In this document: one piece after another, positions 40,171 through 51,870 of the stretch | How the letters are laid out: each line of letters starts with the position of its first letter | Position numbering within the stretch: the stretch's first letter is position 1 | DNA from: Holacanthus passer | Taxonomy: Eukaryota; Chordata; Actinopteri; Pomacanthidae | Length of the DNA: 64,000 bases | Assembly: GCA_025331565.1 (NCBI GenBank) | Contig: JAFREQ010000092.1 | Location: 62,001-126,000, forward strand | Reading direction: 5' to 3' | Program-made: the position numbers and the translations under genes | The notes under the pieces: model-generated | What the model was told of the DNA's origin: nothing | The model's input: the letters and a program-made list of their open reading frames with translations, nothing else | Database searches by the model: none

Positions 40171-42279
40171 TGTTTGATCTGCTCACTGCATCTCTGACAT
40201 ACATTCAGGTCAGTCAGGGGACTACTTTCATTACGGTACTGCACTGTATTTGTTTGGTTCAAAATCACATTCCCATTAGCAACAATGCAAATTATTTTGA
40301 CTGATAAATTGGCCAGGCCCACATATATCGGCCAATATTAACTTAAGTAACAGAAAATGCCTAAACTGAGTCTGAGGTCATTTAGAAACTGTGTCACCAT
40401 TACATAGTTCACCACAGAGCACTGACATTTTATCATGTACTTATATTTATACGTTAAAATCTCCTGCTTCCTATTTGTTTTTCAAAATTGAAAGAAAATT
40501 TTTTTGGTTTTGATTGTATGTTTTGTGTATTGTAATCAGATTTTTTTTAAACTGTCATGGTATTGGCCTCAAAAATATAGTGTCAATCAGGCTATATTCT
40601 AAAACACAACCTTAGTCAGATGCCTATCACGCAGTTCACGTCATCATTCTAGACGGGAATTGTACATTTTAAAATACAATATATTATCGTTCTTTATTTT
40701 ATTTGGTGTCATTTGTAATATTTCTTTTTTTAGTAGCTTTTAACAAACACAATTTCCCACAAGGCCAAGACCTTTGGGGACTAAATGCAACCAGCTGGAC
40801 AGAAGAGATGAGTGGAGTGACCATGAATCTGACCCTAATCTTTGCTTATTAGCCCTTTTACCTCTTCAAGCCTCTGTTTTATTCACATAACACTTTTTCT
40901 TAAATCATTCACTTGTTGAACTGGTGAGTTGCTAAGCCATGTGCAACCTGTGACATGGAGTCTCCAGTCAACATTTCTTTGTTTTAAGGGGTCACCAGCA
41001 ACCAAACTGGTTCCCACATCCTAAGACAGACTAAAGCTTCTGCTGATCAGCTTCTGTTAGACTGGACGTGATGTCAGAACTTTGGCACTGTGCAAGTCTT
41101 TCCTTTTCCTAGCTGATTTGTAACACAAAGAAAAATGTAAACTCTAAATAAAGCAAACATAAAAAACACATTCAAAACCATTGTCTAGACTATTTTAACC
41201 TGTTTCTGTGGTATATATTATCTTTTATTTGCTTACAGTAATTATCTGGCCCATCCAACACCAACTGCTCAAGTCCCAAGTGTATTTCTGTGTAATGTGC
41301 CTATTTAAAGCAGTGCTGTTGGAGCCGAAACCCCTCACTGAAACACTGCTTTGTGATTTGGATTCAGTCAGTGAGGAGGTTCCCGTTAATGCCAGGGTCT
41401 GCCTCACAAAGCAGCACTAGTGTGTAAGCGAGTGGACACAGGCTTTTCATTTTCTCAAAGGTGATTCACTGTTAACCAGGCAAGATCACCATGAAAAACA
41501 CAACTGAAGGAGGTTTGAGTTCAAGCTGTATAAATAGCATGGCCGCCTCCTCACCAATCAGCTCTCTCGAAACACTATCTATTGCTTTGATTTTTCCTTC
41601 AGTGGCGATTTACTCTTATTAGACAGGATAAATGTTTGCAGGGATTTCAGGCAGGTAAATCCCATCATGGCAATAAAACTGGCTTCTAACAGATAGCTCA
41701 TAGCTTACATTATTCTCTAAGGTCATCAATAATAAATAAAAGTTGCACACTGGGTGCACTGAAAGTCTTGCGAGAGATTCTCAAGAGTAACTGATGCAAC
41801 AGATTGCATCCATGGTCTCATCAACGCAGCGTGAGGCCAACTTCACAATGTTCTCACACTCAAAGGGAAAATATTTTATTGAATCAATGAAAAGTTTTCC
41901 CACTGTGTCCTCATTACCAGGCAGGGGTGAGATGATTACCTTGGCACTGACGCTTTCCGCATTTTGCCTCCTCTTATCTTCTCTACCCTTGGCAGCGACC
42001 TCGTTACTCTGCGTCATTTCATTTCATATCACTTCCGACGCATCTAGGTCTTGAAATATTGATTTACAGTGGTATTAGGAAGGTTTTAAGGTAATGGACT
42101 CAGCAGTTGAACAATAAAGGGTTGTTCAAGTTAAAAGACACTTATGAGTAACACTTAACAAACATCTGTTGTGTAAGACATCAAAAATGCTTACATGTAT
42201 GACAAAACAATTTTCAGACTGAAGCTTTAAAACTGCATTCATTGATTATTTTACCACTCTGTTTTGGTCTCCAACCAGA

Positions 42280-42380
42280 TATCTGGCTATTTAGCTGCTA
42301 AATGCTCCACTGTGTTACCAGCTTGTTGCTAACTTTGTCTGGCGGCCATTTGATGGAGAGCAAGTAGTGTTCAGTGGCTT
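42280..42380 (+). repeat. dispersed repeat fragment related to 50520-50640
   Basis: GCTCCACTGTGTTACCAGCT then TGTTGCTAACTTTGTCTG parallels GCTCCATTATGTTCACCAGC then TAGTTGCTAACATTGTCTG at 50.5 kb. It is a short non-coding remnant. Confidence 0.5.
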
Positions 42381-45300
42381 TATCAGAGCATTTTGTTGAA
42401 TATAGTTGCCTACTGCAGCATGAAAACCAAAACAATGAGCTTAAAGAGGTTAAAATTCTCTGATGAGAAAAATGAAACTAAAGTGTTGGGTGATAATTAT
42501 CTGTGGGTTTGTCATTATGAGCAGCCCGACACATTACACACAGTCATTTGACCCATTTTAAATACAATAATATACTTTAGTGCAGTTTTAAATCTTGAAT
42601 CCAGAAGATGATTAGTTCTACTTCATTCAAACAGTCGAAAGAGGCTGAAATGAACCATTCAGATAGATTTTGGATACTACACCGAGTTTTAATGAACACT
42701 GTTACCTGTAGACACGACATCTTAATTCACTGCCTCAGTTCAAACTGTGTCAATTGTATTATTACATTCAGACTTTACTAGCAGTTTGTAAGCTGTATGT
42801 ATAGTCCTATAATTTAAAATCATTGAACTGTATTTGATCCTTGGTTACATATCATCATCTGTTTCACTTCCATCTGTCCCATTCCAGACTTCTTTATGGT
42901 TGTAGGGATGCCATCAGATTCATCTAGCTTCTGCATACAGCCTGGGTCGATATTAAACAGAAACACAAAGAGTTTTGACCCCAGCGTTACATAATCCTAT
43001 GTTTTACCAACTACTATCAGGACTTAGAGATTGCCTGCAGAGAGGGTTGGGTTGGGCTACACCACCATTATCTCATGTATCTACTGTACAGAATGACTGA
43101 AGAGCCTACACATTTGTACACACCTGTAAAAGTAGTCCATTTTAATTGACAATGTTCTGATTCACTTCAAGAGTGAAGGGTTGGCCAGCTGGATGACCGG
43201 TTTTACTGTCTGTTTGATTGGAAACCTGAGCGACTCTGACTGGCTGCTGACTGGAAAACTGACTGAAAATGCTGAGTATACCTGGTTGGATGACCGCTTG
43301 CCTGACTTCTTGATGCTTGGCTGATAATCTGGGAGGGATTGCTTGTAATCCCACCAATCCCTAAAGCAGAAATTATGGCATCATCATCACAACAGCCATG
43401 CATTAGAACATCTGATAATCCATCTAGCTTCCTGCTTGTAGTCTCAGGCATCGTCAGCCAGTCATTTTATTTTCTATTTCCTCTGGCCTCTGGGTTTAAA
43501 CATTCGAGGATAGGCTACTACAAGAGCTGCATCACCAAACCATGCAGGCAGTGATCCAACAATACACTCAAGGTCTGAGGCGTTCAGGTGTTTGGTCTTT
43601 GCTCATCCTTCTTATACTCTGCCAACCAGTTTCTTAAAATGTGTATTTCTCGGCAAAAAGAACTGCATGTTCTGTAACTGTACTGTTACCTTATGAATGT
43701 TCCAGTGATGCTGCTCCCGCTATCTAGTACATTGGCCACTTTACAACATATCAGAGCCAAGTTTGCCAAGTTCATCTCTACAATATCAAACTTGTCTTAA
43801 CTTTCATCACTTAAAACTTGGTCTCGGCTGTTCTTAAATTGTGTTTTGTCAGCCTCGGCTGTAAAATGTGTCAGCATGCAGCATTGCCATGTTAACATGT
43901 GCATGCAGTGTGGATGGTTCCTGTGTGATGAGATCTTGACTTATAACTTGGCTTACATTTTAACATTTACACAATTACATATAAATTCTGTGCAGTGAAG
44001 CTCATGTGTAACTGGTTCATGAAAGTGTGTGTTCACAATGAAGTGAATTTCTACTGTGCACTATTTGCACAAATTTGACTGCTGGGATTATTTTTGTATT
44101 TACTGCCACTATACCAAATGTAAAGATGTTAGCTCTACCTGTTAGCTACCTTTTCACGTATGCAATGACCAGCCCATCCTTGGCAATCTGTGGACAAATA
44201 ACACAACCCTACACATTCAAACTACATGCAGTGCATACACTCATGTCCGATTTAACAAGCAGATGATATGCCGAATACCACACATAAAAGGTGAGGTGTA
44301 GTATAAAGTACGGTTGATGGATGTGTCAAACACAGGACTTTCACCACAAAAGATCAACGTATGTGTCCCATGTGAGACCAAAAGTCAACGATGACCTGAT
44401 TTAATGTACGTCCAGAAGTTAATGGATGTAATATTTGACTCATGTGCACCATGTACCAAGTACTTATTTTAACCCAATCCACAATCTTTTCCCTAAACAT
44501 GTAGTTTTGTTGCTTGAACCTAACCAAACTGCAGCAGTTTCATGTTAACCATGTGCTGATTTTTGTTAAGGTCACCTGACTATAATTACTATTATCAGAA
44601 ATATAATGAAAGTAAGATTTCTTTTTATTCTTAGTTACTCATTCTGATAGTATTTTTTTGCCTTTCCAATTCTTGTTGCATTGTAAGTTGCTCTGCATAT
44701 GGAACCTGCAAGATGCATTTATGTAAATTCTTTATTCCCATGTGTTTCTACATTCATTTATTCCTGCATCAGTCTCTTGTAGGGCATATCTTCCTCTTTT
44801 CTTTCTTTCTTTCTTTATGTATTATTTACATTCTTGGCTCTGTCTTTCTAACAAGCCTGTCCGTTACTGATCTGTCACCAAGATATTTTCCATAAAATGT
44901 ATGCTGTTTAAAAAGCACTGCTTCTAAAATCTGAGCAAGGGAGAGGGAAGCACCCAGAGTGGGAGAACCTCTAGTCTAGACGAAGTAGTAATTGGAAACT
45001 GGGCATTATTCAATATGGGGTGATTATTATACAGCTTCACGGATCATTAAAAAAAACATCAGGCATTTCGTTACCAAAAAAACATTAGTGCTTTCTTCAC
45101 TTATGACTTACTTTGACTTTGTGCTCATTCACCACCACTCACAGTCCTGTGAAACACACTGTCATTTCATTGAAGTAAAATGGACAGCAACAAGAATGGG
45201 TCTTCTGTCTTCCAGTGACAGGCCTCCATTATCCCCACCAAAGGTCCTGAGTCATGCCAAGCTTACAAACCTGTATTTTCAACATTTCCTTCAAATAATT

Positions 45301-45859
45301 ATCCCTTGAAAATGTTTTCTCTGAGACCAAAAGTACAGTATAAAGTTTCAGTCCATAACATCCTGAACAACTCTGGAGTTTCTTACAGAAGGTCATCTTA
45401 AATTTCCATTGTGCTTTTCCAAGGCTGGAGTCCGTAGGACATGACAACACTGACAAACTCACTAATTTGACTGTGTTTTGGGGATTGAATATTGGCGCTT
45501 TCAGGGGTATTTGCCCAAAACATCTTTTTGGAAAATGTGGATATGATGACCAAACAGGCATTCACTGTCTATGTCACTCAGATGAAAAATTTAAGAATTC
45601 CAATTATAAAGAAATCCAATTCATGTTAAACATATCATCATTACAAATGTTTGGTGATAATTAACTGACAGAGTTTTGTTAAATATAAAGCAAATTGGTG
45701 GTCAAGTGTTCAAAAAACCATACAGAACCATTTAACTGTGACATCTATGGTACCCAGGGGGAGACTTGTTGTATGCCACCTACCCTCTCCACATTTCCTC
45801 TCACTAGCTAATGTCAGCTACCAAAATAATATTACAGCACATTCATTTAGGAGACACTT

Positions 45860-46130
45860 TTCTGTCTAGAGATGAAACAATTCATCAGTTAGTTGACCAA
45901 CAGAAAATGAATCACTACTTTGATTATCAAACATTGTCTGGTACAAGCTTCTCAAATGTAATTTCTCTTGCTTATATTTTGGTAAGTTGAATATTTGTGG
46001 GTTTGTTGGAAATTATCAGCAATTTGAAGCAAATTCTCTATTTCCAGATGCTTTGTAGACTAAATAATTCTTTATAATAATTAATAAATCTGCAAATTAA
46101 TCAACAATGAAAATAATAGTTAATAATAGT
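45860..46130. repeat. dispersed repeat with ATTAATCAA-type ends, copy 2
   Basis: The start reads AGATGAAACAATTCATCAGT then TAGTTGACCAACAGAAAATG. The right part reads TAATAAATCTGCAAATTAAT then CAACAATGAAAATAATAGTT. Same family as 37515-37790, with a heavily diverged interior and no ORF. Confidence 0.5.
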
Positions 46131-46139
46131 CATAGTCCT

Positions 46140-46300
46140 TCACACAATTTTCCTCATACACATACATTTGGAGCCATAGTAGTGAGTTCAGTCTCTTGCT
46201 CAAGGACAGTTTGACATGTCACTGGAAGTAGCAGGGGATTCGAACCGACAACCCCCCTTTAGCTGCCAACCGGTTCTACTACCTGCTACCACTTCCCAAA
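46140..46300 (-). mobile_element. tRNA-derived SINE fragment
   Basis: On the minus strand, GGTAGCAGGTAGTAGAACCG leads to a clear B box GGTTCGAATCC, then CTGTCCTTGAGCAAGAGACT then GAAC, the usual body of these SINEs. The A box and T-arm pairing are degraded, so it is not a tRNA gene. Confidence 0.6.
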
Positions 46301-47807
46301 AAATAAGAACATGTAACAATAGATATAATAATAAGTACATCATGGTAAAGAATGAATTATTAAGGCATTTTAAATAAAAATGCATAAAATAATATTTTGC
46401 TCTATCATCATATATGTCATGAGTTATCAGAAAATGTACTTTCCAAACCCTCTCATAAGAATGATATGCCTTGTAGCGATGTCAAAAAATAAATAATCAA
46501 AACTCAACATGATCTTTTGATTAAATCCAGTGTGACAGAAGAGTGACAGAGGAAGGGACAGACTGGAACAAGGCGACAGGTAGGCAGAGCTGGACAGGCA
46601 CAAAGCCTCCACAAACACAAAGAAAGACCACTGACCTCTTGAACCCTGCAGGAGCCACCAGCAGGTCAGTGGACACCAGGCACTGACCCACAGATTCTTG
46701 TCGAGAACACAAAGATGCCAAACACGTTAAGCTGAATTACTGTATTGGATGAAGGAATAGAGTCCAGAATATGATCATTTCATGTGTGTTGGGTTTAAAC
46801 ATCACGCAGCTGTGTTGCAAGAAGCAGATACAGAACAGACACCTCTACTTCAATGGAAATGTAAGGAAGAATGTAGATGTTACTTCTCTGAGAGAGCAAT
46901 CCTCCATGTGTGTGTGTGTGTGTGTGTGCTGTGGTGGCCCATTCATTAATAAGTTTACAATGCATTTATTAGCCTGAAACCAATTGTTCAATTTCACACA
47001 TGAGACCGACTGAAGACCGAAACCAGAACCGTCCAGAGAGAAAGACATGGGCATAGATGGAACAATGTGTACTAATCCACATAGAGACACAGGATGCAGT
47101 GTGTGTCGCCGTGTATGTGAGTGTGCAGAGTGGAGGGGGTATTATTGTATAATGACAGGCTTAGTCCCTATAGAACATCACAGACTCTTCCTAAAACTGG
47201 TGTATAGGCTCAGTCCCATCAGAAAAAAACCCCTTTATATAACAAGGCCTCGGCTGCTGTGGAGCTGCACCTGACTGCCCTGGAGAAAAATATGCTCCTG
47301 TTACAAACATCATAGCACCAAAATGCACAGTCTATATGTGACTGTAGTCCCATATGGGAATATTAAAGTGTGACATACCATGAGATTAGTCACTGTAAGT
47401 TGATTAATGATGATCAGTGTGAGCTGGTGCAGGGAGATGATGGGAATATTTGGGGAGTAGTAGAGGATGGGTTTGTCAGCAGGAGTGGTGTACCATCCTG
47501 ACTGCGGCACCACCATAACAAAGAGACACGAATCCACGGAGCTCTGCATGAGACACAGAGATCCCCCCCCCCTCACACGCCCACTCCCCTCCACCATAGT
47601 GATGGGAAACACCGTGCACACCAATGTCACACTGCCATGAAAAGCTAAATATAGGCCCATATCCATGCCACTGCAGCGGGACTGTAAATACAACATGCAT
47701 TTCATCTTTGATTCAGAGGAGAGGAGGAGAGGACAGTAAACAAGCCTAATCACGCCATGACACATCACAACACAGAAATTAATTGTGAAATAGGTCAGTG
47801 TGCTCAC

Positions 47808-47935
47808 CTTGTCGACGGGTCCCGCTTCTCTCGCTGAGTGTGTGTGTGTGAGTGTGTGTGTGTGTGTCACAGTCAGGAGGAGTGTGTGATGGTGAAAATC
47901 TCGCAGCCTTTCACCGCTCGATCACAGCAAGACTT
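47808..47935 (-). other. map4: putative non-coding first exon of map4 (5'UTR)
   Basis: On the minus strand this stretch ends in CGACAAG|GTGAGC, a near-consensus donor with GT at 47807-47806. It lies just downstream of a GC box and an inverted CCAAT box. No in-frame coding link to the start exon is needed, because that exon has its own acceptor 10 bases before the ATG. The upstream boundary (transcription start) is a guess, placed within about 20 bases of the GC box. A (GT)n tract at 47836-47869 would be transcribed as (CA)n in the 5'UTR. The nearest recognised downstream acceptor is 21.7 kb away. A different first exon closer to 26 kb is possible. Confidence 0.5.
47836..47869 (+). repeat. (GT)n microsatellite inside the putative map4 5'UTR
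   Basis: A GT run with one AGTG interruption, close to the predicted exon 1 donor. It would be transcribed as (CA)n. Confidence 0.9.
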
Positions 47936-48066
47936 GGTGCCAGGACGCAAGCCCCGCCCCCTCCTCAGCCGGCTCGGCCAATCAGGAGGCCCGGAGCGCA
48001 AAAAAGAGCCTTTTTCTTTTCCCCCTGAATCTGCAGGCAGGGCTGCTGCTGCCTTCACGAGCCGCC
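47936..48066 (-). promoter_or_regulatory. map4: CpG-rich promoter region, probably map4
   Basis: This short GC- and CpG-rich island stands out in AT-rich surroundings. It contains a GC box (GCCCCGCCCC at 47951-47960), a CCAAT box at 47978-47982 inside GGCCAATCAGG, and further CpGs at 47997 and 48058-48066. No TATA box is seen in a suitable place. Both boxes work in either orientation, so direction is inferred from the donor site of the putative exon 1 on the minus side. A rightward transcript cannot be excluded, but no coding exon is recognised to the right. Confidence 0.5.
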
Positions 48067-48379
48067 GTAAATATGACACTTTCAATTTATTTTAGTTATG
48101 GATTTTTTTTTAATACAGTAAATCCAAGAAAACAACATGTAAAATGGCAGCAGGTAAAAGAACCCAAGACTAAACAGTTAAAAGCCAATTAAATCGTATA
48201 ACATAAAAGTAAAAAACACATTCTTCCAAATTAACATGACCTCAGCACAAACTACACAAAAATTAATATCCTTCCTTAAAATGATAAACATTGCTATTCT
48301 AATTGAACATTCATCAATAACTTGCTTATAGCATATGTGCTAATGTGATGGCAATGGCAGCGTGGGGCCATTATTGCAG

Positions 48380-48652
48380 CAAAACTATTTGCAAATGTGA
48401 GTGGAAAGTTGTGTGACTGTATCTCAATCTGTGTGTGTATACTGACATTTGTAAATGTGTAAAAGAATCTCTAAATGTGCACTGAGATTTGTGACTGTAC
48501 AGGAATCTGCAAATGTGTATTCACAATCCGTGTGTATTATCAGATTTTTAAATGTGTAAAAAAATGTGTGTTGAAATCATGTTTGAAAAGTATATTGAGG
48601 TTTGAAAATGTGTAGACAAATCTGTAAACGCGTTGATAGATATTTGTATAAA
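48380..48652 (+). repeat. degenerate minisatellite, ATCTGTAAATGTGTA-type motif
   Basis: The motif ATYTGTAAATGTGTA recurs with variants about ten times (for example TTTGTAAATGTGTA, ATCTGCAAATGTGTA, TTTTTAAATGTGTA, ATCTGTAAACGCGT) at irregular spacing of roughly 15-40 bases. It is non-coding and lies about 0.3 kb upstream of the map4 promoter. Confidence 0.65.
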
Positions 48653-48771
48653 CGTTAGCAATCAGATAGGTAGCCTAGATCAACGCCTAATAAATATGTG
48701 TTAATCTTACTATCTGATAAACAAGCAAACTCTGCTTATGATTTGCAACCTCTAGCCTCTTAATATTGTCA

Positions 48772-48862
48772 AGAGTGCAGTCTTGACCTGCTCAATATAA
48801 AAAGTTACCTGAGGTAACTAATGTTGTGATTTTGCGCCATAAAAATACAATTGAACTGAATT
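48772..48862 (+). mobile_element. L2/Maui-like LINE 3' tail, short and decayed
   Basis: This diverged remnant retains a TCTTGACCTGCTCAATATAA segment, GTTGTGATTTTGCGCCATA and AATTGAACTGAATT. It matches the last about 90 bases of the tails at 34.8 and 36.7 kb. Confidence 0.6.
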
Positions 48863-49552
48863 CTAGTCTTGGTGTTTTTTGTGATGTCTGAAAAACTGAC
48901 GGATGGCCATGCGAGTAGGTGTGTGTGCATGCATGCTAGAGTACATTGATTTTATTAGCCTGCAAGTACTGAGGGCACTCTGTCCACTAAGGAGACAAAC
49001 ATGCTCAAACCCAGAACATAACACACAGAAGTAATCATAAGTTAGTTAATGTTGGTGCAGTCTGCGATTTCCACTGCATTCCTGGAAATATTTTTATTTT
49101 TTATCTAAAAGGTACATAGCATAACAAATGCCACATACCACAGCATTTATAACCTCAGCTTATTTGCAAAGCCTAACACATTTAAAATATGTAAAACTCA
49201 TAAATAGATACAGAAAAGAACAAGACACAAACAATTTACAACCAATGATACGATGAAAGTTCCATAAATTAAAAGGGCCTTAAATTGCCTTTTTGCTCCA
49301 TTAAGTTTCCCTCAGCTCATTTACCTTATTCACTCTTATTTGCAGTAACAATAATAATAATAAATAATAATGACGTACACTGGCAGACCACACAGGGCAA
49401 AGGATAGGGATTGATGGGAAATAGCTTAATGTCCAGTAGATGCATTTTCTCAACTATTAAAACTTGAAGTTGTAAAGTGTACCTCTTGTAGTCTGTTTGT
49501 TTCTTCATAGTGTATTAAAGGAACAAAGTGAAGGACAGTCCTTCTGGTTCGT

Positions 49553-49578
49553 TGACTGACTGACTGACTGACTGACTG
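49553..49578 (+). repeat. (GACT)6 tetranucleotide repeat
   Basis: A short perfect GACT array with related GACTGACTGGCTG sequence about 45 bases downstream. Confidence 0.9.
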
Positions 49579-50519
49579 TATGGTGGCCTGAGCTGCAGGC
49601 TGATGAAGCTAGCTAGCCAGATGACTGACTGGCTGTTGGAGAGGCAGAGGTTTCTATAGGATTATCTGGGATTATGGCTCCCATTTGATTTGGTGCATTT
49701 GTTTGTAATCTCTCAAACATCACACACAGTACACAAGCACAAAAACAGTGTAAACAAAAACACACATCAAAATCATAGCTGGTGTGCAGCAGCAAGTTGG
49801 TGCCAGGTAGTTTTAGGAGGAAAGACAGGAAGATGAAAAAAGGAAGACAAATGGGAAATGCAGGAGGGTCATCAACAGGACTGCCCGAAACCACATTATC
49901 ATGAAACCTTGCAGTCACGTGCCTCTGTTTCCCACGGCACAGTGCTTGAGTAGGTATAAGACATTGAATCTGCATCACCTGGGTTTTAAATGCGGGGCAG
50001 GTGTGCTGCAGGTGGAGGTAAGATTAGCAGAGGGCAGACAACAGGCAGATATTAATGAAATGGTAGAAGCCACAACACTTGCTTTGTTCTATGTCCATGT
50101 GGATGGTCCATGGATAATCTAGTCAGTCTGGCTTTCAATGAGGAACTTTCACATGAAACAAAAATGCTTGCAAAAGGATGCAAATTCGTATATAGCTGAC
50201 CTTTGTTTAATCAGGTGATCTCAGTGAGATCAAGATCTCTTTTGCGAGAGAGACCTGAGCACAGCAGAGAGAGAGAAAAGCAAGCATAGCCAAACACAAC
50301 ACAACAAAAGCACTTACATGGTCACACCAGTATATGAAGTGGAAGAATTTAATTAATTAATGTGAGTAGAGTTGCCACCATGGACAAGACCTAATTGTAC
50401 AAATAAATCAGAACTGTGTGAACTTTTTGGCCCATTGGTTAGTTTGCTAAGTGGCTCCAAGCTGCGGCTCTGGACCTCAGGTTGGATCCAATGCAAACCA
50501 CTGGATGGCGTCACACCTC

Positions 50520-50640
50520 TGTACAGTATGGCTCCATTATGTTCACCAGCTAGTTGCTAACATTGTCTGTCTGTTGTTTGGGGCTGAACAATGTCTGTCT
50601 GAACTTTTGTTTGAGGCTGAACAAGTGGTGAACAGACAGA
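50520..50640 (+). repeat. dispersed repeat fragment related to 42280-42380
   Basis: It shares the GCTCCA-CCAGCT-GTTGCTAAC-TTGTCTG series with the 42.3-kb fragment. This copy also has an internal repeat of TGAAC...TGTTTGGGGCTGAACAA. Confidence 0.5.
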
Positions 50641-50859
50641 TGGTCAAGGTGTATTGAAAAAAGGATTGATTGTTGATTTACTTAACATGTGTTACTTCAT
50701 TGGGTGTCCTTTGAAGAAATTATAATAAATCTCAGATGACTTTCAGGTGAAATAAAAGCTCAATAAAAATTTGAATCAACCCTTTGGATGGATGAGTTGA
50801 AAGTGAACCTTGGTCAATTGTAATTGGAGTTTTGTCTGGTTTTCTGTTTCTAGATGTCT

Positions 50860-50860
<1 letters not shown>

Positions 50861-50893
<33 letters not shown>
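50861..50893 (+). repeat. (CAG)11 trinucleotide repeat
   Basis: A perfect CAG tract. It reads as poly-Ala, poly-Gln or, on the other strand, poly-Leu in open frames, but no protein family is recognised around it. Confidence 0.95.
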
Positions 50894-50894
<1 letters not shown>

Positions 50895-51529
50895 TCTTGA
50901 TGACTCAACCCATAGGGCGTGGCTGTCAGTCCATCATGCTCATCAGGTTCATGCAGAGGAGGAGTCAGGGGTGGTTTCTCTTCATTCACATGCTGCGTCA
51001 CTAACTGTCCTCTCCTCCGTTTATCCTCCCTTTTCTGTCCCCTCCTTCCATCCCTTCTTCTCTCCAGGTCTGACAGAGTGTTATGCAATATCCTGCCTGC
51101 CTGCATCTCCCACCCTCCCTCTTTCTATCATCAGCATCTTTGTTCCTGTCTCACTCAATCTGTTACACCATCTACCCTCTCTCCTCTCTCTTGCTCCTTT
51201 TTTGCTGTATAATTCCTCCTTCTCACTTCTTTCCATTCCAGTTATCACTATACCCCCTTTCCGGAGATACTCCCTTGTTCTTGTACATTATAAAATGAAT
51301 GAATTGTCAGAGATTTTATCATAATTAGTCTTCTGATGTATGACACCATGCAGCCAGTGGCTGTATTGTATTCACCACCACAGTTATAAGAAAATCAAAT
51401 CAAACAACAAGTTGGGAACTAATTAATCTGTAGATATTATGTTTGGGTTTGTTAGCATCCAACTTCAGTTTGGTTAAATAAACTTTTGTTCCTCTTTTTT
51501 GAGTATGACTCTAATTTTTGAGATGTGCA

Positions 51530-51698
51530 AAAAGGAGGACTGAAAACTGAACCTAGGCTTCATGACTTTCTAAATTTCATGGATTCAGTAACTTGCCCAA
51601 GAGCACATAGACACATAGACTGGAGGGGCTGGGGATTGAACCACCAACCTTCCAATTGGTGGACAACCGCTCTGTTTCCTGACCTACAGCTGCCCCTG
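51530..51698 (-). mobile_element. tRNA-derived SINE
   Basis: Read on the minus strand it starts GGCAGCTGTAGGTCAGGAAA then CAGAGCGGTTGTCCACC (A-box region). It continues with GTTGGTGGTTCAATCCCC (B box) and CTCTTGGGCAAGTTACTGAA. This head and body order is typical of fish tRNA-SINEs. The A box is mutated relative to a functional TAGCTCAG...GAGCGG, so it is probably inactive. Confidence 0.7.
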
Positions 51699-51711
51699 CC
51701 GCCTGCAGAAG

Positions 51712-51870
51712 GTGGTGGAGGAAAAGTTATCAGGATCACCAAGGCCAGTAGGATACATCCTCTGGGGACCATGATTATAAGTGCATAATTTCATGGAAAT
51801 TGATCCAGTAGTTATGCTGGAAATTTCAGTCTGGATCAAAGTGGTGGACCAACAGACAGGCATCGGCATC
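51712..51870 (+). repeat. teleost dispersed repeat next to the SINE
   Basis: It contains GGATCACCAAGGCCAGTAGG, ATCCTCTGGGGACCATGA, AATTTCATGGAAATTGATCC and TTTCAGTCTGGATCAAAGTG then GTGGACC. I recognise this series of phrases as a very common fish repeat segment. It is non-coding, and its class is uncertain. Confidence 0.6.

Larger units (their letters stand above)
26111..47807 (-). other. map4 intron 1, about 21.7 kb (inferred)
   Basis: The intron runs from the putative exon 1 donor (GTGAGC) to the acceptor TTCTGCCCAG before the start exon. A long first intron is typical of vertebrate genes of this class. It contains microsatellites (27513-27628, 29150-29186, 36017), the REL-endonuclease retroelement relic, L2-like tails, two copies of a divergent TIR-type repeat, a hAT-like MITE and a tRNA-derived SINE. 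No coding exon of map4 or another gene was recognised. Confidence 0.5.
1..47808 (-). other. map4: map4 gene span (5' part, runs off the window at base 1)
   Basis: This is the inferred transcription unit, read right to left. It consists of a putative non-coding exon 1 ending at 47808 and coding exons at 26100-25911, 9702-9616, 8642-8565, 6637-6398 and 446-1. All internal boundaries have AG/GT sites, and the reading frame stays open through 347 codons. MAP4 is a cytoplasmic microtubule-stabilising protein of the MAP2/tau family, with an acidic projection domain at the N-terminus and tau-type repeats at the C-terminus. Only the projection side is present here. The assignment rests on the conserved N-terminal block in the first coding exon; the later exons are linked by phase and order. 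Extra or alternative exons inside the 16-kb second intron cannot be excluded. Confidence 0.85.

Noticed and set aside
46200..46270. tRNA gene suggested by a good B box and a pairable acceptor stem
   Set aside because: D-arm and T-stem pairing are poor and a typical SINE body follows, so it is scored as a tRNA-derived SINE.
47310..47870. 186-residue minus-strand ORF, one of the longest in the window
   Set aside because: It starts inside the (GT)n microsatellite, crosses the predicted exon 1 donor, and has no recognisable domain; it is probably a chance frame.
50854..51324. 156-residue plus-strand ORF starting with poly-Ala
   Set aside because: Poly-Ala comes from the CAG repeat and the rest is Ser/Pro/Leu low complexity from CT-rich DNA; no family is recognised.
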